From Candidatus Eiseniibacteriota bacterium (GTDB taxonomy: Bacteria > Eisenbacteria > RBG-16-71-46 > CAIMUX01 > VGJL01): a stretch of 9,114 bases of DNA. The DNA lies in contig WJJW01000101.1 in assembly GCA_014729455.1 (NCBI GenBank), forward strand, positions 1 to 9,114, in the 5' to 3' direction. The notes under the pieces are model-generated. The model was not told the origin of the DNA. It saw only the letters and a program-made list of their open reading frames with translations, and did not search any database. Positions 1-6,149 of this stretch are shown in pieces. How positions within the stretch are numbered: position 1 is the stretch's first letter; each line of letters begins with the position of its first letter. The position numbers and the translations under genes are program-made.

Positions 1-1
1 C

Positions 2-649
2 CTTCTGATCGAGACTACCTCCACGGCTCTCGACCAGGCACTGAACACCCTCGGCATCGCCTATGATCTCTACCAGGGCAGCGACTGGGCCAACGTCGAT
101 CTCACGCCGTACGAGCATGTCTTCATCGGCATGGACGGTGGGGCTCCGCAGGACGCGGACGTCCAGAACATCGCCGATTTCGCGAACAACGGCGGCTGCC
201 TCCACCTCTATGGTGGAACCAGCCTCGCCGAGTACGCGGCGGCGCTCAACCGCTACCTGCTCGAGAACGAGACGAACAACCACGGCTGGTCGCAGGTTGC
301 CGGTTCGCCGGATTCCGAGATCGTCGATGCGGGGCACTACCTCGCCGCCGGTCTGCCGGCCACCTACAACTTCGTCGACAACGCGGCCACCTACTACCAG
401 ATCCGCAGCACGGACGGAGCGGCGCTGGTCGCCGCCGTCAACGGCGACGGCTACGACCACCTCCTGTCCAAGACGATCGGCCAGGGCAACTTCGACTACT
501 GCATCAACAGCGCCTATGAAGGCTACTACGCCAACCAGAGCGATCTGGACTGGATGACGCAGGTCGTCGACAACATGCTCGATTGCGGCGGCGTGACCGC
601 GACCGAGGAGTCGACCTGGGGCGCCATCAAGGCTCGGTACAACGACTAA
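2..649 (+). CDS. 3' end of a secreted ThuA/glutamine-amidotransferase-like domain protein
   Basis: The reading frame is open from the window edge to a TAA at 647-649, giving 215 visible residues; the start lies upstream. The visible part reads as an alternating strand/helix domain: a strand LLIETTSTAL, then a helix, YDLYQGSDW, the strand HVFIGMDGG, a helix, then NNGGCLHLYGGTS. This order resembles the class-I glutamine amidotransferase/ThuA-like fold found as a non-enzymatic domain in secreted proteins of FCB-type metagenomic bacteria. The Cys in GGCLHLYGG is not in a GxCxG nucleophile elbow, so I do not infer catalysis. The last residues, ATEESTWGAIKARYND, match a short tail (S/T-W-x-x-I-K-x-x-Y) that I recall at the C-termini of extracellular proteins of Eisenbacteria-like genomes. 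Codon third positions are strongly G/C throughout. The fold and surface location are inference; the reading frame is certain. Confidence 0.85.
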   Translation, partial: LLIETTSTALDQALNTLGIAYDLYQGSDWANVDLTPYEHVFIGMDGGAPQDADVQNIADFANNGGCLHLYGGTSLAEYAAALNRYLLENETNNHGWSQVAGSPDSEIVDAGHYLAAGLPATYNFVDNAATYYQIRSTDGAALVAAVNGDGYDHLLSKTIGQGNFDYCINSAYEGYYANQSDLDWMTQVVDNMLDCGGVTATEESTWGAIKARYND

Positions 650-688
650 TCTCGAAGCATCCGCGGCTCGTTCGCGGGTTTCACGCTT

Positions 689-726
689 CTCGAGGGGCGG
701 TCGTCTTCGGACGGCGGCCCCTCGGG
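689..726 (+). terminator. Strong hairpin terminator with UUCG tetraloop
   Basis: An almost perfect inverted repeat lies about 40 bases after the stop codon at 649. CGAGGGGC (691-698) pairs with GCCCCTCG (717-724). After one G/G mismatch, bases 700-705 pair with 710-715 (one G-T pair), closing a C(TTCG)G tetraloop at 706-709. Two more pairs extend the base. The hairpin is followed by CTTTCCCCTCTC, a pyrimidine-rich but not pure T tract, so it fits a terminator for the plus-strand gene. A smaller stem CCGCG/CGCGG (661-665/673-677) precedes it. Confidence 0.75.
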
Positions 727-1226
727 CTTTCCCCTCTCACGTTCTCGAGAGCCTCGCGCCGGGGAGGGCGCTCAGGCGGCTCTCGTTCCGGCGGACGAAC
801 CGTGGCACCTCGACCGGGTCGATCCACGCGTGCTGCCCGAGCGCCTGGCCGATTCGCGTTGCGGCTGAAGCACTCCTTCTCGTGCATCGTCGACTCGATG
901 CATCGACAGAGAAGACTCGCCAGTCACGACGATCTCCTCGTCCATCGGGATCGACTTCAGGGTCTGGAACGAGCAGTAGGGATGGGCGCTGTTGAGCACG
1001 ATCGCGGTGCCCCGATCCTCCGGCGATGCGAGGAGGCAACCGGTCGTGCAGGCGATGAAAGGAGCTGCTGGGAGCTCCCTCGCAATCCTCGTGGTCTCCC
1101 TCCTCGCCCCGGAGGCGATCCTTCGGTTCGAGCGGGGCCAGTCTCGCGACGGGGAACAAGCACAACGGCCGGATCCCCCTGGATCCGCCCGCAGCGCTGG
1201 ATCGAACCTGCAGGCTGACCTTCCGA
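727..1226. other. 500-base stretch with no supported gene
   Basis: Several frames are open here on both strands, but none combines a start with a Shine-Dalgarno and a plausible protein. On the minus strand, 914-1077 has coding-like third positions (about 28 of 30 G/C in its best run) and reads as a plausible peptide, but has no start or recognisable family. On the plus strand an ATG at 1055 opens a hydrophobic stretch that could mimic a signal peptide, but what follows is low-complexity Arg/Ser/Gly. A short GGATCC-based stem (1170-1187) lies near the end. The region may be a decayed gene or simple spacer between two convergent genes. Confidence 0.5.
1170..1187 (-). terminator. Possible weak hairpin downstream of the propeller gene
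   Basis: CGGATCC (1170-1176) and GGATCCG (1181-1187) form a perfect 7-bp stem with a 4-base loop, about 40 bases past the minus-strand stop at 1227. On the minus strand it is followed by GGCCGTTGTGCTTGTTCC, which is only mildly T-rich. It could be a weak terminator for the minus-strand gene. Because GGATCC is self-complementary, the stem needs only two nearby copies of one hexamer, so chance is a real alternative. Confidence 0.25.
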
Positions 1227-3686
1227 TCAGTCGATCCGGTTGACCTTCCGCTCTCTCGTGCCGTCGGGAGTCTGCAGGCGGAGGAAGTAGATCCCCTTCG
1301 GGACCGGATTCCCGGAGCGTGCGGTCCCATCCCAGCGGACGGCATGCGATCCGGCGGAAAGCACGGCCTCGGCCAGAGTGGCGACCCGACGGCCTACGAC
1401 GTCGAACACGGCGAGGGAGACCGGCTGCGGATCGGGCAGGGCGAAACGGACTGTCGTCTCGTCCCGGAACGGATTGGGGAACGGACTGCCCAGGACCAGC
1501 GGGGGGCCCGCCGACCCGGCGTCTTCCGGCGTCGACGACGGTGCCTCCATGGATCGCCAGGTGGTCAGACCACCGGCCGGCACGCCACCGGCCTCGGAGA
1601 ATCCGCCGCCCACGTAGACGACTCCCTCGGCGGGATCGGGCAAGAAGCTCCATGCGTAGGCGTTGATCCCGCTGCCCATCGCATTCCACTGCGAGCCGTC
1701 CCAGTATCCGACGAACTGCATCGGGATCCCGACGGAGGGATTGAACCCGCCGCTGGCGAAGAGGAGATCGCCGACGGACGCGAGGCTGTTGACGGAGGCG
1801 GCGAGGCCACCGCCGAACTCCCTCCACGAGGAGCCGTCCCAGGCGGCGATCGTGTTCGCCGCGACGCCCCCGCCGACCTGTGTGAACCAACCGCCGACGA
1901 TCAGCTCGTCCTGATGGACCGTCAGCGCGGCGACGGTGTCGTTGGTGCCGTCGCCCACGTTCTCCCAGCTCGATCCGTTCCAGGCGATGAGGTTGGGGCT
2001 CAGTCCCTCTCCACCGAGATACCCACCGACGAACAGCTTCCCGTCGTAGACCTCCATGTCGTAAGCCTGGCCAAAGACGGTCCCGGACGGGCCGACCCGT
2101 TCCCACGTGGCACCGTTCCACTTGATCGGCTGGCCGAGGCCCGCCGCGTAGAGCTCCCCGTCGTAGATCTCGAGGACGTCCCCGCCGCCGGTGGGTCCCA
2201 TCGGCAGCCACTCTGTTCCGTCATGGCGCGCCACGTTGGAGATCTCCTGGCCGTCGATCCGATCGAAGCCGCCGACGATGACGATCTCGCCCTCGAAGAG
2301 GATCGCGTCGTCGATCTGGCCGCCCTGGATGTAGCCCATCGGCCGCCAGTCGGTTCCATCGAAGAAGCCGACGTTGATGGCGAGCGCGTTTCCCGCTCCG
2401 GCGAACCCACCGGCGGCGAAGATCCCTCCGTCGTAGTCGAGCAGCTTGACCGCGCCGCCGTCGAATCCGAGGCCGTCGCCGGCGTTGAAGTAGTCGGATC
2501 CGTCATAGCCGATGACGTTGCTCGAGAAGGTGTACTCCTCCAGTGCCAGTCCTCCCGGCCCCCCGTAGTCGAACTCTCCGCCGATGTACAGCTTCTCGTC
2601 GAGAACGGTCATCGCGATTGCGGTGGTCGCGAGGTCCGTTCCGAAGATCCCGCCGACGGAGTGCCACTGGTTCCCATCGTAGCGGGCGACCCGGGAGGAG
2701 CTGACGCCTCCGGCTTCGATGAAGTCCCCTCCAACGTAGAGGCTGCCCTGGTACGACTGGAGGGAATAGACGGCGACGCTGATGTCCCAGTCGGGGATCT
2801 CGCCGATGTCGTTCCAGGAGCTGCCGTCCCACTCGGCCAGGTTCTCGATCGACGGATCGCCTCCGGCGACCTGGAAGTTGCCGCCGGCGTAGAGGTTTCC
2901 ATCGTGTGACTCGACCGCGAAGACGCTGGTCAGGTTGCCGTCGAGACCCTCGCCCAGCGGGCTCCAGCTCGAGCCGTCCCAGGCGGCGATCCCTCGGGCC
3001 GGCTGGCCGCCGGCGGTGTCGAACTCGCCGCAGACGATGAGCTTCTGCTCGTGCACGACCATGTCCAACACCTTCGGCTCGTAAGAGCCGTCTACGCCGC
3101 CTCCCACCGAGACCCACTCCGAACCGGTCCACTTCGCGATGAAATGCAGGGGCTGCCCGCCCGATTCATCGAAGTTTCCCCCGGCGTAGAGCTCCCCTTC
3201 GTAGACGGCCAGCGCCCAGACCTCCGCCTCGAACCACCAGGAGAGCTCGAGCCCGGCGCCGAGGGGGTGCCACTGGCTGCCATCCCAACGCGCGACGCTC
3301 TGCGCCTGGGCTCCGCCGGCGGTCGTGAACTCCCCGGCAACGACCAGGTCGCCATCGTAGACGACGACGTCCCGGACGGGACCGCTGACGCCGCTCCCGA
3401 ACGGGAGCCACTCGTCTCCGCTGAGACGGGCGACGTGATCGATCGTTCGGCCATCGGTGCGGAATTCCCGGTATCCGCCGGCCACGAGTTCGCCGTTGTA
3501 CGTGCCCAGCGCGAAGACGCGGCCGATCAACCCGGCCCCATCGAACTCGACCGACCAGTTCTCGTCGCCCGTCTGTGCGGCGGCAACCCCGATCGCCAGC
3601 GGGACGAGCGAGGTGAGGATGACGAAGGTCCGGATCATGGTTGGACGTGTTCCGGGCATTCGGAATGCACCCTTCAGAGACGACAC
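1227..3686 (-). CDS. Secreted 14-repeat beta-propeller protein with FlgD-Ig-like C-terminal tail
   Basis: 819 residues from a GTG at 3686-3684, chosen because AGGAGG (3692-3697) sits 5 bases upstream; internal ATGs at residues 10 and 17 lack such a site. A signal peptide with a long basic n-region has its hydrophobic core at about residues 18-34 and a likely cut after AAA at 35-37. Residues 44-710 contain 14 units of about 50 residues with the pattern YDGxLYxGGxFxxAGGxxxxxIAxWDGSxWxxLGxGL. The LY-GG strands fall near residues 66, 114, 166, 216, 265, 316, 366, 422, 469, 511, 551, 595, 642 and 691. The aromatic strands are W44, 93, 139, 191, 241, 291, 341, Y399, W447, 493, 528, 574, 621 and 667. 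The unit between 493 and 528 is shortened and the one around 366-399 enlarged. Residues 730-819 form a FlgD-Ig/T9SS-type-A-like tail (PNPF, then VFDVVGRRV, W-DG, KGIYFLRL). The protein is probably exported and surface-bound; its ligand is unknown. No enzyme motif is visible. Confidence 0.93.
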   Translation of the reverse strand: MSSLKGAFRMPGTRPTMIRTFVILTSLVPLAIGVAAAQTGDENWSVEFDGAGLIGRVFALGTYNGELVAGGYREFRTDGRTIDHVARLSGDEWLPFGSGVSGPVRDVVVYDGDLVVAGEFTTAGGAQAQSVARWDGSQWHPLGAGLELSWWFEAEVWALAVYEGELYAGGNFDESGGQPLHFIAKWTGSEWVSVGGGVDGSYEPKVLDMVVHEQKLIVCGEFDTAGGQPARGIAAWDGSSWSPLGEGLDGNLTSVFAVESHDGNLYAGGNFQVAGGDPSIENLAEWDGSSWNDIGEIPDWDISVAVYSLQSYQGSLYVGGDFIEAGGVSSSRVARYDGNQWHSVGGIFGTDLATTAIAMTVLDEKLYIGGEFDYGGPGGLALEEYTFSSNVIGYDGSDYFNAGDGLGFDGGAVKLLDYDGGIFAAGGFAGAGNALAINVGFFDGTDWRPMGYIQGGQIDDAILFEGEIVIVGGFDRIDGQEISNVARHDGTEWLPMGPTGGGDVLEIYDGELYAAGLGQPIKWNGATWERVGPSGTVFGQAYDMEVYDGKLFVGGYLGGEGLSPNLIAWNGSSWENVGDGTNDTVAALTVHQDELIVGGWFTQVGGGVAANTIAAWDGSSWREFGGGLAASVNSLASVGDLLFASGGFNPSVGIPMQFVGYWDGSQWNAMGSGINAYAWSFLPDPAEGVVYVGGGFSEAGGVPAGGLTTWRSMEAPSSTPEDAGSAGPPLVLGSPFPNPFRDETTVRFALPDPQPVSLAVFDVVGRRVATLAEAVLSAGSHAVRWDGTARSGNPVPKGIYFLRLQTPDGTRERKVNRID

Positions 3687-3691
3687 GGATT

Positions 3692-3697
3692 CCTCCT
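3692..3697 (-). promoter_or_regulatory. Ribosome binding site deciding the GTG start at 3686
   Basis: On the minus strand AGGAGG lies 5 bases before GTG (3686-3684). No comparable site precedes the ATGs at 3659 or 3638, so the GTG is preferred even though it lengthens the signal-peptide n-region to about 18 residues. Confidence 0.75.
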
Positions 3698-3791
3698 CGG
3701 ATGTTGTCGTGTGTTCCTAGCTGTTCCCTTGCTTTTTGGTAGTCAGGGGCGAGGCGACTGATACGTGCGAGGGGAGTCCGGGGGGCCGAAA

Positions 3792-3816
3792 CGGGAACGT
3801 CCCGACTGGAGTTCCC
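3792..3816 (-). terminator. Possible hairpin after the small FlgD-tail gene
   Basis: Within the 172-base gap (3687-3858), GGGAAC (3793-3798) and GTTCCC (3811-3816) can pair as a 6-bp stem with a 12-base loop. Alternatively CGGGA (3792-3796) pairs with TCCCG (3800-3804). On the minus strand the hairpin is followed by a short GTTTCGG rather than a T run. It could end the 3859-4494 transcript, but the evidence is weak. I found no convincing -35/-10 pair in this gap for the downstream propeller gene. Confidence 0.25.
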
Positions 3817-3858
3817 CTTGATCTGGAGAAGGGAGGAGAGCCGTGTGGGCGTCTTCGG

Positions 3859-4494
3859 CTACCGGATCTTCAGGAGCCGTCCGTTGGTGGTCGTGCCCGC
3901 CGCCCGGATCGTGTAGAAATAGACGCCGCTGCGCATTTCCTGCCCCTCTCCGTCGCGCCCGTCCCACTCGATCGTATGGACCCCGCGGCCCAGTTCCCCT
4001 TCGTGGAGCGTGCGGACGCGCCGGCCGGTCGCGTCGTGGATCGCCACCGCCGCCGGGACTCCCGCCTCCGCGGCGAGCCGATCGGGGATCCGGAAGCGCA
4101 GCGTCGTCGCATCGACGAATGGGTTGGGGCCGCTGACGCAGTCGAGCGGTCCTTCGCCCGTCTTCGGGATCGTCACTGCGATCGGTCCCGCCTCGATCGG
4201 CGTGCCGTCCTGGGCGAGCAGGTCGAAGAGGTAGTAGTAGGTCTCGCCGGGCTCGAGCTCCTGGTCGAACCACTCGCAGCCCTTCGTGCAGCCGAGGTGC
4301 TCGAAGCCGAGATAGTCGAACGGTCCCTCTTCCGCGTCGGCGCGGTCGACCCGGAACTGCCAGTAGATCCCCGGCACCTTCAGGTGGAGGACGCCGCTCT
4401 CGGCGTCGTAACTGCTCTGGACTTCGACGGCGTCGGCCGTACCGATCGGAAGAAGAAGCAGGGCCGCGACCAGAAGCGGGGAGAACCGGCGCAT
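3859..4494 (-). CDS. Small secreted protein: fibronectin-III-like domain plus FlgD-Ig-like tail
   Basis: 211 residues ending at TAG (3861-3859). The ATG at 4494 is chosen because GGAGG (4500-4504) lies 5 bases upstream. An in-frame ATG at 4506 overlaps that site and has none of its own, and longer extensions only read the neighbouring gene out of frame. A signal peptide (basic MRR, hydrophobic 6-16, likely cut after TADA at 19-22) sends it out of the cytoplasm. Residues 23-110 look like a fibronectin-type-III beta-sandwich (YWQFRVDRAD, then LEPGETYYYLFD) with a close cysteine pair, C69TKGC73, plausibly a disulphide. Residues 118-211 are a FlgD-Ig-like tail: SGPNPF, AIHDATGRRVRTL, IEWDGRDGEGQ, SGVYFYTIRA. 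This tail resembles the one on the large propeller protein, so both may use the same export or anchoring route. The gene is 89 bases downstream of the PEGA/Omp28-like gene and may be read with it or from its own promoter. No specific function can be assigned. Confidence 0.9.
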   Translation of the reverse strand: MRRFSPLLVAALLLLPIGTADAVEVQSSYDAESGVLHLKVPGIYWQFRVDRADAEEGPFDYLGFEHLGCTKGCEWFDQELEPGETYYYLFDLLAQDGTPIEAGPIAVTIPKTGEGPLDCVSGPNPFVDATTLRFRIPDRLAAEAGVPAAVAIHDATGRRVRTLHEGELGRGVHTIEWDGRDGEGQEMRSGVYFYTIRAAGTTTNGRLLKIR

Positions 4495-4499
4495 GAGAA

Positions 4500-4504
4500 C
4501 CTCC
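4500..4504 (-). promoter_or_regulatory. Ribosome binding site deciding the ATG start at 4494
   Basis: GGAGG on the minus strand, 5 bases before the ATG at 4494. It is embedded in ATGGAGG, so the alternative ATG at 4506 overlaps the site and cannot use it. Confidence 0.75.
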
Positions 4505-4511
4505 ATAAGTT

Positions 4512-4545
4512 GGGACCGCCTACTCGTATAAGAATACGCGGTCCC
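4512..4545. promoter_or_regulatory. 8-bp inverted repeat bracketing a candidate -10 box
   Basis: GGGACCGC (4512-4519) and GCGGTCCC (4538-4545) are perfect inverted repeats 18 bases apart. Inside them GTAT (4526-4529) and ATAC (4534-4537) form a second dyad. The intervening DNA is AT-rich against a GC-rich background and contains the candidate -10 box. It may be a repressor operator. It could instead be an RNA hairpin ending the upstream lipoprotein transcript, but no T run follows on the minus strand. Confidence 0.45.
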
Positions 4546-4559
4546 TATGCCGGTGTGAC
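4531..4559 (-). promoter_or_regulatory. Candidate sigma-70-like promoter for the 3859-4494 gene
   Basis: On the minus strand GTCACA (4554-4559, 4 of 6 to TTGACA) is separated by 17 bases from TATTCT (4531-4536, 4 of 6 to TATAAT). This would start RNA near 4524 and give a leader of about 30 bases before the ATG at 4494. Each box is only a partial match, so the call rests on the spacing and position in an AT-rich island. Confidence 0.4.
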
Positions 4560-4583
4560 CCGGGAAATCGTGTGAAGCGGTTC

Positions 4584-6149
4584 TCAAGGCGGGGGGAGCC
4601 GCAGCCGGACCTCCCGGACCTGGAGGACCTCCCGTGACGCTAGATCCTGGACGAAGGCGCACAGGCGGATCGAGGGGGTTTCCCACTCCGCGTCCAGACC
4701 GAGGTCGAATTCGACCTCCAGATCCGTGAACGTTCCCTCCTCGGTAAGCTGGAGCTCCTCCAGGTCCAGCGGGGCATCGCCGTAATACTCCCGCACCACC
4801 GCGAAGAAGTGGACCCAGTTGTTCGGGAACTGACGGGCGTAGAGGCTGTCCTTCGTGTAGAAGGCGAACAGGTGAGGCGACTCGTACCCGGAGAGATCCT
4901 GGATCGCCACGAATCGGAGGTCGCCACGGAGGACGTTCTCCTCGATCCGGACGTCCCGCCAGTACAGCCCGGCCTCCGCGTCTTCTCCGTAGCCCGCCTC
5001 CTCGATCCGACCGCGGTAGGCCGCGTCCAGATCCGGGAGGTTGCTTCCATGGATCCGATTGCCGCCGTTGAAATAGGCGATCGGGGCCGTTTCCGAATCG
5101 TTCCCATAGTAGTACGTCACCCGCTGGCCAATGTCGTTGTTGTAGAACGGGTCGCTTCCCCCCCAGGTCAGATGCAGCTCGGCCGTGGAGAGGGCGGACG
5201 GCTCATAGGCGAGCCCGTCGTGCTCGAGGTCGTCGAGCACGTGCTCGGCCGGCGCACAGTTGGGACAGAGCGTGGCGGTGAACAGCTCGACCAGGACGCC
5301 GCGGGACTGCGTGAGCGGGATCAGCGCGGTGACGAAGTCGACCTCCGTTTCCCCGCTCTCCGTCACCGTGACCGTCTGCAGCGTGTCCCCCACGACGAGG
5401 AATCCGACCTCGTCGCGCGGATGGACCGCCACTTCGTAGGTCCCCGGGTCGATACAGGGAAACGCGGCGGGGGTCTCCACGCCGGTCATCTCCCCGTCCA
5501 AGGAAACGGGAAGGCCGGAAGGCTCGGAGGTCACCGAGAGGACGCCGGCGGAGGAAACGTCGAGATCCACCTCGCGCGTCTGCGCCTCCTCGATCTCCAC
5601 GACGAACGAGTCGGCCGGCGTGACCGCCGCGCACTCCTTTTCGATCTCGACGACGTGCGCCCCCGGCTCGAGGAGCAGCTCGATCTCCTCGACGGTGAGC
5701 GAGTCGACCTCCAGGGCGCCGTCGACCCAGATGCGGGATCCGAGCGCCAGGCCGGGCACGTCGGAATGCACCCGCAGCGCGAGCAGTCCGCACCGCAGGC
5801 TCATGTCGAACTCGATCGTCGCGGGGCGTCCGCCTTCGATCTCGACCTCCAGCGTCTCCGCCGGCATGACCTCGATGCAATCCTTCCGGACGACGAAGGT
5901 GTGGGTCCCCTCGGCCAGGAGCGTGTCGATCGTGGCGACCGCCAGCGATCGGGTCAGGACCGTCCCGTCGAGCCAGACTTCGGCCCCTTGGCGGAGCGTC
6001 GGGGAGTCGGAGCGGAAGTGGATCTCCACCTCGGCCATCGTCGGATCCCGGAGATCGTCCTCGCAACCTCCGGCGAGGAGGATCGCGGCGATCAGGAGGA
6101 TCGGTGCGATTCCGTGTGCGACCAGCCTAGAAGTTCGTGAGCAACTCAA
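4584..6149 (-). CDS. Lipoprotein with PEGA-like repeats and an Omp28/thioredoxin-like domain (CPNC)
   Basis: 521 residues from a TTG at 6149-6147, chosen because AAGGAGG lies 5 bases upstream and the next in-frame ATG (residue 38) would remove the signal. Residues 11-28 are hydrophobic and end in the lipobox LAGGC, with C29 as the lipidated residue, so the mature protein is membrane-anchored, probably in the outer membrane. Three beta domains follow. Residues 41-118 and 122-199 are clear tandem duplicates: GAEVWLDG matches GSRIWVDG, and LLAEGTHTFVVRKDC matches LLLEPGAHVVEIEKEC. Residues 203-275 are a typical PEGA unit (SEPSGLPVSLDGE, then TP, then DPGTYEV). From about 284 a thioredoxin-like domain of Omp28 type begins, with VLVELFTATLCPNC (C295, C298) and a cis-Pro-like loop at TAPIAYFNGG (P356), then a C-terminal beta domain. 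It overlaps the barrel gene by 23 bases, suggesting translational coupling. A thiol-redox or protein-folding role is inference. Confidence 0.9.
   Translation of the reverse strand: MSCSRTSRLVAHGIAPILLIAAILLAGGCEDDLRDPTMAEVEIHFRSDSPTLRQGAEVWLDGTVLTRSLAVATIDTLLAEGTHTFVVRKDCIEVMPAETLEVEIEGGRPATIEFDMSLRCGLLALRVHSDVPGLALGSRIWVDGALEVDSLTVEEIELLLEPGAHVVEIEKECAAVTPADSFVVEIEEAQTREVDLDVSSAGVLSVTSEPSGLPVSLDGEMTGVETPAAFPCIDPGTYEVAVHPRDEVGFLVVGDTLQTVTVTESGETEVDFVTALIPLTQSRGVLVELFTATLCPNCAPAEHVLDDLEHDGLAYEPSALSTAELHLTWGGSDPFYNNDIGQRVTYYYGNDSETAPIAYFNGGNRIHGSNLPDLDAAYRGRIEEAGYGEDAEAGLYWRDVRIEENVLRGDLRFVAIQDLSGYESPHLFAFYTKDSLYARQFPNNWVHFFAVVREYYGDAPLDLEELQLTEEGTFTDLEVEFDLGLDAEWETPSIRLCAFVQDLASREVLQVREVRLRLPPP

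Noticed and set aside
1055..1243. Plus-strand ATG opening a signal-peptide-like stretch (MKGAAGSSLAILVVSLL)
   Set aside because: The nearest purine-rich site is about 20 bases away, and the rest is low-complexity and overlaps the end of the propeller gene.
772..2211. Minus-strand open frame (479 codons) overlapping the propeller gene
   Set aside because: Its Arg-rich part above 1227 is an out-of-frame reading of the propeller gene. Only the 914-1077 part looks at all protein-like, and it is reported separately.
1344..2909. Long plus-strand open frame (521 codons) antisense to the propeller gene
   Set aside because: Its translation is low-complexity Arg/Asp/Gly/Val text, while the minus frame gives a signal peptide, regular repeats and a recognisable tail.
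4495..4686. N-terminal extension of the small FlgD-tail gene upstream of 4494
   Set aside because: It reads the end of the lipoprotein gene out of frame as Pro/Gly-rich text, and the ATG at 4494 has its own ribosome site and signal peptide.
4809..6140. Plus-strand open frame (443 codons) antisense to the PEGA/Omp28-like lipoprotein
   Set aside because: It has no signal, domain or ribosome site, and mirrors the codon pattern of the real minus-strand gene.
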